This document shows positions 59,513 through 64,000 of a DNA stretch of 64,000 bases, one piece after another. A model generated the notes under the pieces. It was not told the DNA's origin, ran no database searches, and was given only the letters and a program-made list of their open reading frames with translations. The translations under genes were made by a program, and so were the position numbers. The stretch's first letter is position 1, and every line of letters begins with the position of its first letter. This stretch comes from Psychrobacter sp. (lineage in GTDB: Bacteria > Pseudomonadota > Gammaproteobacteria > Pseudomonadales > Moraxellaceae), in assembly GCA_018260445.1 (NCBI GenBank), contig JAGLBE010000005.1, positions 1 to 64,000 on the forward strand. The letters are read 5' to 3'.

Positions 59513-61030
59513 TTGCATATGCCCAACAATTTTTTAGCCAACAACGAACTTATGGCCGCTATCGATATTGGTTCCAACAGCTTCCATCTTGCCATTGCTC
59601 GTTTAGACCATGGCGAGGTGCGCAAGGTGGCGTCTATGTCCGAAAAAGTGCAACTGGCAGCTGGGCTAGATGACAACAATGTGCTTAGCGAAGAGGCGCA
59701 GCAGCGTGGCCTTGATTGCTTGAGTCGGTTTATGGGTCGACTTGAATCGGTTTCTGCCGATAGACTGCGTATTGTGGCGACCAATGCACTAAGACAGGCG
59801 GTGAATGCCGATGAATTTATTGTGCGCGCCAATAAAATACTGCCCAAACCCATCGAGATTATTGCCGGACGTGAAGAGGCGAGGCTGATTTACCTTGGCG
59901 TATCGCACACCAATGCCAGTAGCGATAAACGCTTGGTCATCGACATTGGCGGCGGCTCCACCGAATTTATTATTGGTCAAGAGTTTGAGCCTTTATTAAC
60001 CGAAAGCTTGCAGATGGGGTGCGTGGGCTATACCAAAAGTTTTTTTGAAGAGGGTCTTGTGACCGAAAAACACTTTGATAAGGCGGTTGCGGCGGCGCGC
60101 AAAGAGATACTCGCCATCAGTGGCAGCTATCAACAAACGGGCTGGTCGAGTGTGGTGGGCTCAAGTGGTACCATTAAAGCGGTACGCAACGTTTTGGTGT
60201 CGCAAGGTTTGGCAGATGAGCAAGAACAGATTACCTATAAAGGGGTTAAAGATTTACAAGCCCAACTGATTAAGATTGGCCGAGTCGAGGATATCGAACT
60301 GGACGGCGTCAAAGAACACCGTAAAGCGGTGTTTCCCGCTGGGGTAGCGGTGCTACGCGCCATCATGAAAGTGCTGGGCATTGACACCATCAGCTATTCG
60401 GATGGGGCGTTGCGAGAAGGTGTGATGTATGACATGCTGGGGCGTTTTGCTAGCGAGGATGTGCGCGACAGAAGCGTGCAAGCCTTAATTGAGCGCTATT
60501 CGGTGGATCAGGGTCAAGCCAAACGGGTGGTCGCCACTTGCCAACACTTGTTTGAGCAGGTGCAACATCGGCTTGGTTTAAACGGCGAGGATGCCGATTT
60601 GTTGCGCCGCGCCGCCTATTTACACGAGATAGGTTTGGCCATCAGTCACAGCGGCTATCATCGCCATAGTGCGTATTTGCTTGAGCACTCCGATGTGCCC
60701 GGTTTTTCACAAGTCGACCAAATGCGCATGGCGCAACTGATGCTCAACCATCGGCGTAAACTCAAAACAGACGGCTTTGAACAAGCTAAAATGATTGGCG
60801 GCGACAGTTTGGTCTACCTGTGCTTACTGCTGCGCTTGGCCATCTTGCTGCATCATAGCCGTAGCGACCATGAGCAAGCGCGTATGACATTGGTGGTCAA
60901 AGATGATACGCACTGGCAAGTTAGCGTCAACGTGGATAGTGAAGATTACCCGTTATTGATGTCAGATTTAAATGACGAAGTCGAGCAGTTTGCCAAATGG
61001 AATGTCGCTTTGAGTGTGGGCAGCGACTAA
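59513..61030 (+). CDS. ppx: exopolyphosphatase (Ppx/GppA family)
   Basis: Hydrolyses terminal phosphate from polyphosphate, or pppGpp in the GppA form. The 505-residue protein has the ASKHA ATPase-fold motifs AAIDIGSNSFHLAIARL, the VIDIGGGSTEFIIG, and VGSSGTIKAVRN, then the HD-like C-terminal region with YLHEIGLAISHSGYHRHSAY. The start is TTG at 59513 with AAGG eight bases upstream; ATG two codons later is the alternative. Length and the C-terminal domain favour Ppx over the shorter GppA. With ppk2 nearby it forms a polyphosphate pair. Confidence 0.92.
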   Translation: MHMPNNFLANNELMAAIDIGSNSFHLAIARLDHGEVRKVASMSEKVQLAAGLDDNNVLSEEAQQRGLDCLSRFMGRLESVSADRLRIVATNALRQAVNADEFIVRANKILPKPIEIIAGREEARLIYLGVSHTNASSDKRLVIDIGGGSTEFIIGQEFEPLLTESLQMGCVGYTKSFFEEGLVTEKHFDKAVAAARKEILAISGSYQQTGWSSVVGSSGTIKAVRNVLVSQGLADEQEQITYKGVKDLQAQLIKIGRVEDIELDGVKEHRKAVFPAGVAVLRAIMKVLGIDTISYSDGALREGVMYDMLGRFASEDVRDRSVQALIERYSVDQGQAKRVVATCQHLFEQVQHRLGLNGEDADLLRRAAYLHEIGLAISHSGYHRHSAYLLEHSDVPGFSQVDQMRMAQLMLNHRRKLKTDGFEQAKMIGGDSLVYLCLLLRLAILLHHSRSDHEQARMTLVVKDDTHWQVSVNVDSEDYPLLMSDLNDEVEQFAKWNVALSVGSD

Positions 61031-61102
61031 TCTAAGCGCGAATCCACAGTATCAGAACTCACGACCTAGCAATAAATATCAGTAATGTAATAAGGATGCA
61101 CG

Positions 61103-61915
61103 ATGACATCGGTAACGGTTTGGGACAGCGTCGGCCTAGCAAGACATGCCAAACGCCCTTTATTTTTGGACTATGTCAGCCACCTGTTTACCGAGTTTGA
61201 TGAGCTGCATGGCGATAGAGCTTTTGCAGATGACAGAGCGGTGATAGGCGGACTCGCCCGTTTTAATGGGGCGCCCGTACTGATAATTGGCCAACACCGA
61301 GGCCGGAGCACTAGAGAGCGCATTGCCCATAACTTTGGCATGGCCTACCCTGAAGGGTATCGTAAAGCGATTCGGCTGGTGAAGCTAGCAGAGCGGTTTC
61401 AAATTCCTGTATTAACCTTTATTGATACCCAAGGGGCCTATCCGGGGGTGGATGCCGAAGAACGCGGTCAAGCCGAGGCCATTGCCAAAAGCATCGCCAC
61501 GTTTAGTAGTCTAAAAACGCCGATTATTGCTACCATTATTGGTGAGGGCGGATCTGGCGGCGCATTGGCCATTGGGGTGGCAGATAGGGTCAATATGCTG
61601 CAAAACAGCATTTATTCGGTGATTTCGCCCGAGGGCTGTGCCTCTATTTTGTGGAAAACCGCCGATAAAGCCCCCGAGGCAAGCGAGGCGTTGAAATTAA
61701 ACGCCATTAACTTATTGCAGCTTGGGCTAATTGATGCCATTGTTGATGAAGGCGCAGGTGCCCATATTGAAGCCAAACCGGTGATGACCCGCTTAGGTGA
61801 ATTGTTGGCAGCGCAATTGACACAGCTTAAAGCTATTGATAGGGATACTTTGGTAGAATTGCGCTATCAGCGTTTAAAAAGTTTTGATTCTACGTTAAGT
61901 TTGGCGACAGGTTAA
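61103..61915 (+). CDS. accA: acetyl-CoA carboxylase carboxyltransferase alpha subunit (short form)
   Basis: Together with AccD makes malonyl-CoA for fatty acid synthesis. The 270-residue protein carries the family's TAWDSV-like opening ([12 protein letters not shown]), [72 protein letters not shown] and [11 protein letters not shown]. Compared with E. coli AccA (319) it lacks about 45 N-terminal residues, the coiled-coil part; this short form is normal in Moraxellaceae. AATAAGGATGCACG precedes the ATG. Confidence 0.95.
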   Translation: MTSVTVWDSVGLARHAKRPLFLDYVSHLFTEFDELHGDRAFADDRAVIGGLARFNGAPVLIIGQHRGRSTRERIAHNFGMAYPEGYRKAIRLVKLAERFQIPVLTFIDTQGAYPGVDAEERGQAEAIAKSIATFSSLKTPIIATIIGEGGSGGALAIGVADRVNMLQNSIYSVISPEGCASILWKTADKAPEASEALKLNAINLLQLGLIDAIVDEGAGAHIEAKPVMTRLGELLAAQLTQLKAIDRDTLVELRYQRLKSFDSTLSLATG

Positions 61916-62386
61916 ACGCCCGTTTTTTATTCTTAGAAAAATTATCAGCAAGCATAAGCTAGGCTGTTAACCCAGCTGTTTTATGACCGCATCCTTTGCG
62001 TACATAATCATTTTTAAATGCCTAAAGATTAAAAAGTTGTAACTCATCTAAAACGTATCGTCTAATAATTCTTTCTAAACTACCGTTAGCCTTATGTTTA
62101 ATGCCCAATACAGACCAATAACGGGCAACAGACGCCAAGCATTTTGTTGCAATATTGCCCTACCATTTGGCCAATATTGATGATAAATTTGCCCAATCGC
62201 TGCTTATTGTGCGGCTGTTTATGCTATATAGTGCGGCTGTTTATGCTATATAGTCGCTAGTCAGCCCCTAGATAGCCGCTACCAGCGTAAGCGTTGCTGT
62301 CTTTTAAACCCCCCTCTTTATACCCCAATTTAATGAATCGCAATTCAATCATATTGACCATATTGACAACTAGGTGATAGCCTCTT
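61916..62386. other. 471-bp gap between accA and the oxidoreductase
   Basis: No gene is visible. It contains the 22-bp duplication at 62209-62252 and AT-rich sequence. I looked for an FNR box (TTGAT-N4-ATCAA) and saw none that is convincing. Confidence 0.5.
62209..62252. repeat. 22-bp perfect tandem duplication
   Basis: GTGCGGCTGTTTATGC plus TATATA occurs twice without a gap (62209-62230, 62231-62252). It is about 135 bp upstream of the oxidoreductase start. Confidence 0.93.
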
Positions 62387-64000
62387 ATGCGAAAAATCCC
62401 TGTATATACCCATCCTGCCGCTGGCTGGCGTGCGCTTGCTGCATCTGCTCGTAAGCTGATGGACTACCATGCGTTTGTACGGGGTAGCCGCAGTGTGCTC
62501 AGTAGTAATCAACCCAACGGTGGTTTTGATTGCCCGGGGTGTGCTTGGCCAGACCACAAAACCCATAAAACCATTGACGTGTGCGAAACGGGCATTAAAG
62601 TGTTGGCAAGTGAAACCATGGCGGCTCGGGCAGACGCTCGTTTTTTTGAGAAAAACAGCGTGGCGCAGTTGCAGCAGTTTAGCGGATATGAGCTCGAGCA
62701 CGCAGGGCGATTGGCGCAGCCGATGGTATATGATAGCAAACAAGATCGCTACGTGCCTATCAACTGGGCGGACGCTTTTGCCCGCATCGCCAAGCAACTC
62801 AATCAGCTGGCCTCCCCAGATGAGGCTCTATTTTATACCTCAGGTCGCCTCACCAACGAGCCCGCTTTTTTATATCAACTCATGGTGCGCCTATTTGGCA
62901 CCAATAATATGCCAGATTGCTCGAATATGTGCCACGAACCGACTTCGGTGATGCTCGGTCGGCAATTGGGGGTCGGCAAAGCGACAGTGGTGCTTGAGGA
63001 CTTTGAACAGGCCAAGCTCATTTTGATGTTTGGGCAAAACCCGGCCACCAACCACCCCCGTATGCTGGAGATGTTGGCGCATGCGCACAAGAAAGGCTGC
63101 CGCATTATTGCCATTAACCCGATGCGTGAGCAGGGGCTAAGTGCGTTTAGAAACCCGCAAAAACCGACACATATGGTGGCAGGGGCTAGCGATAAAATGG
63201 TCGATGAGGTGGTGCAGATTCAAATCGGCGGCGATGTGGCGCTATTAACGGGCATGGCAAAATGGTTGCTTGAAAACAACAAGGTGAACCAAGCGTTTAT
63301 CGCTGAGCATACCTCGGGGTTTGCGGCGTTAAACACTTGGTTAGCAGCGCAAACCTGGCAAGATATTGAGCAAGGCTGCGGTATTACCCAAGCGGCTATT
63401 AACACGCTTGCCCAATTGGTGGCGGATAGCTCAGCCACGATATGCACCTGGGGCATGGGCATTACCCAGCATGTGCAGGGCGATGACAATGTGGCGATGA
63501 TTACCAACTTGTTGCTACTCATGGGCATGATTGGGGTAACGGGCGGCGGCGCATCCCCGGTTCGGGGTCATTCAAACGTGCAGGGCGACCGCACCATGGG
63601 GATTCATGAAAGCCCGAAACAGACATTGCTCGACAGCCTAGAGAAAACCTTTAATCGCTCGATGCCGCAAGCATCCGGTTATAACGTGGTCGAGGGTGCC
63701 AAAGCGCTGATTGATGGCAAAATAAAAGCGTTTATGAGTGTGGGCGGCAATTTTTCAGTCGCAGCGCCGGATAGCAGTGCCATTCAAGTCGCATTAAATC
63801 AAGCTAAACTCACGGTATTTGTTGCCACCAAACTCAACGAAACCATGCTCTATCCGGGTGAGCACAGCTTTATCTTGCCGTGCCTCAGCCGTACCGAACG
63901 CTTTGAGACCTCAAAAGGCAAGCAATTTGCTACTATTGAAGACTCTATTTGCCAAATCGTGCCAACGCAGGGTCAACTTCAACCGGTTAGCGCGCAGTTA
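62387..64000 (+). CDS. FdhF/YdeP-family molybdopterin oxidoreductase alpha subunit (3' end beyond window)
   Basis: The first 538 codons are present and the frame is open to the window edge. The protein starts MRKIPVYTHPAAGW and shows GGFDCPGCAWPDHK (Cys49 and Cys52), VPINWADAFARIAKQL, FYTSGRLTNEPAF, NMCHEPTSVMLG, NPATNHPRM, GMGITQHVQGDDN, GGGASPVRGHSNVQGDRTMG and ATKLNETMLYPGEHSFILPC. This is the molybdopterin-binding alpha subunit of the FdhF/YdeP type. The classic four-Cys [4Fe-4S] N-terminal motif of formate dehydrogenase is reduced. Substrate is not known. modA at the other end of the window would supply molybdate. Confidence 0.88.
   Translation, partial: MRKIPVYTHPAAGWRALAASARKLMDYHAFVRGSRSVLSSNQPNGGFDCPGCAWPDHKTHKTIDVCETGIKVLASETMAARADARFFEKNSVAQLQQFSGYELEHAGRLAQPMVYDSKQDRYVPINWADAFARIAKQLNQLASPDEALFYTSGRLTNEPAFLYQLMVRLFGTNNMPDCSNMCHEPTSVMLGRQLGVGKATVVLEDFEQAKLILMFGQNPATNHPRMLEMLAHAHKKGCRIIAINPMREQGLSAFRNPQKPTHMVAGASDKMVDEVVQIQIGGDVALLTGMAKWLLENNKVNQAFIAEHTSGFAALNTWLAAQTWQDIEQGCGITQAAINTLAQLVADSSATICTWGMGITQHVQGDDNVAMITNLLLLMGMIGVTGGGASPVRGHSNVQGDRTMGIHESPKQTLLDSLEKTFNRSMPQASGYNVVEGAKALIDGKIKAFMSVGGNFSVAAPDSSAIQVALNQAKLTVFVATKLNETMLYPGEHSFILPCLSRTERFETSKGKQFATIEDSICQIVPTQGQLQPVSAQL

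Overview
The window is an ordinary-looking chromosomal segment of a gammaproteobacterium, almost certainly from the family Moraxellaceae (Psychrobacter/Moraxella side rather than Acinetobacter; the genus cannot be fixed from sequence alone). The main reasons are gene order and protein form: gltA divergent from sdhCDAB-sucAB-lpd-sucCD, the block TPR protein-lolB-ispE-tRNA-Gln-prs-rplY-pth, fadBA, a short AccA without the usual N-terminal helical region, and pgi/galE/galU together. No phage, plasmid, CRISPR array or complete insertion sequence is visible.

Layout. 34-7494 (minus strand): lipoprotein ModA, a UvrD/Rep helicase, an alpha/beta hydrolase, a RibB with a degenerate RibA-like domain, and RarA. 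7500-8604: a 16-bp tandem array beside rarA, a small HExxH protein and the gltA terminator. 8605-23998: the TCA cluster, with gltA leftward and sdhCDAB, sucAB, lpd and sucCD rightward. 24285-29918: pgi, a UDP-glucose dehydrogenase homologue that has lost its catalytic residues, galE and galU, i.e. activated-sugar supply for surface polysaccharide. 30036-40225: an RDD membrane protein, then leftward panD, pth, rplY, prs, two identical tRNA-Gln genes, ispE, lolB, a TPR protein and a polyprenyl synthase. 40954-44466: fadBA. 44640-45971: an unknown membrane-anchored acidic protein and an isochorismatase-like hydrolase. 46194-50232: potABCD polyamine transporter with a Tat-type lipoprotein PotD. 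50281-52742: a secreted unknown, psd and dtd. 53126-61030: a phosphate/polyphosphate neighbourhood (Pho box, phoB, two DegV paralogues, ppk2, hemL, ppx). 61103-64000: accA and the first 538 codons of an FdhF/YdeP-type molybdopterin oxidoreductase cut by the window edge.

Two features go beyond routine metabolism. First, many intergenic regions hold their own short tandem reiteration, with units of 7, 9, 10, 11, 12, 14, 15, 16, 20 or 22 bp and a different sequence each time. Second, a roughly 102-114 bp element with terminal inverted repeats and TAA flanks occurs twice (30716-30829 and 51030-51131) and behaves like a miniature inverted-repeat transposable element; one copy supplies the last codons and stop of the RDD protein. 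The most unusual protein is the UDP-glucose dehydrogenase pseudoenzyme at 26175-27521.
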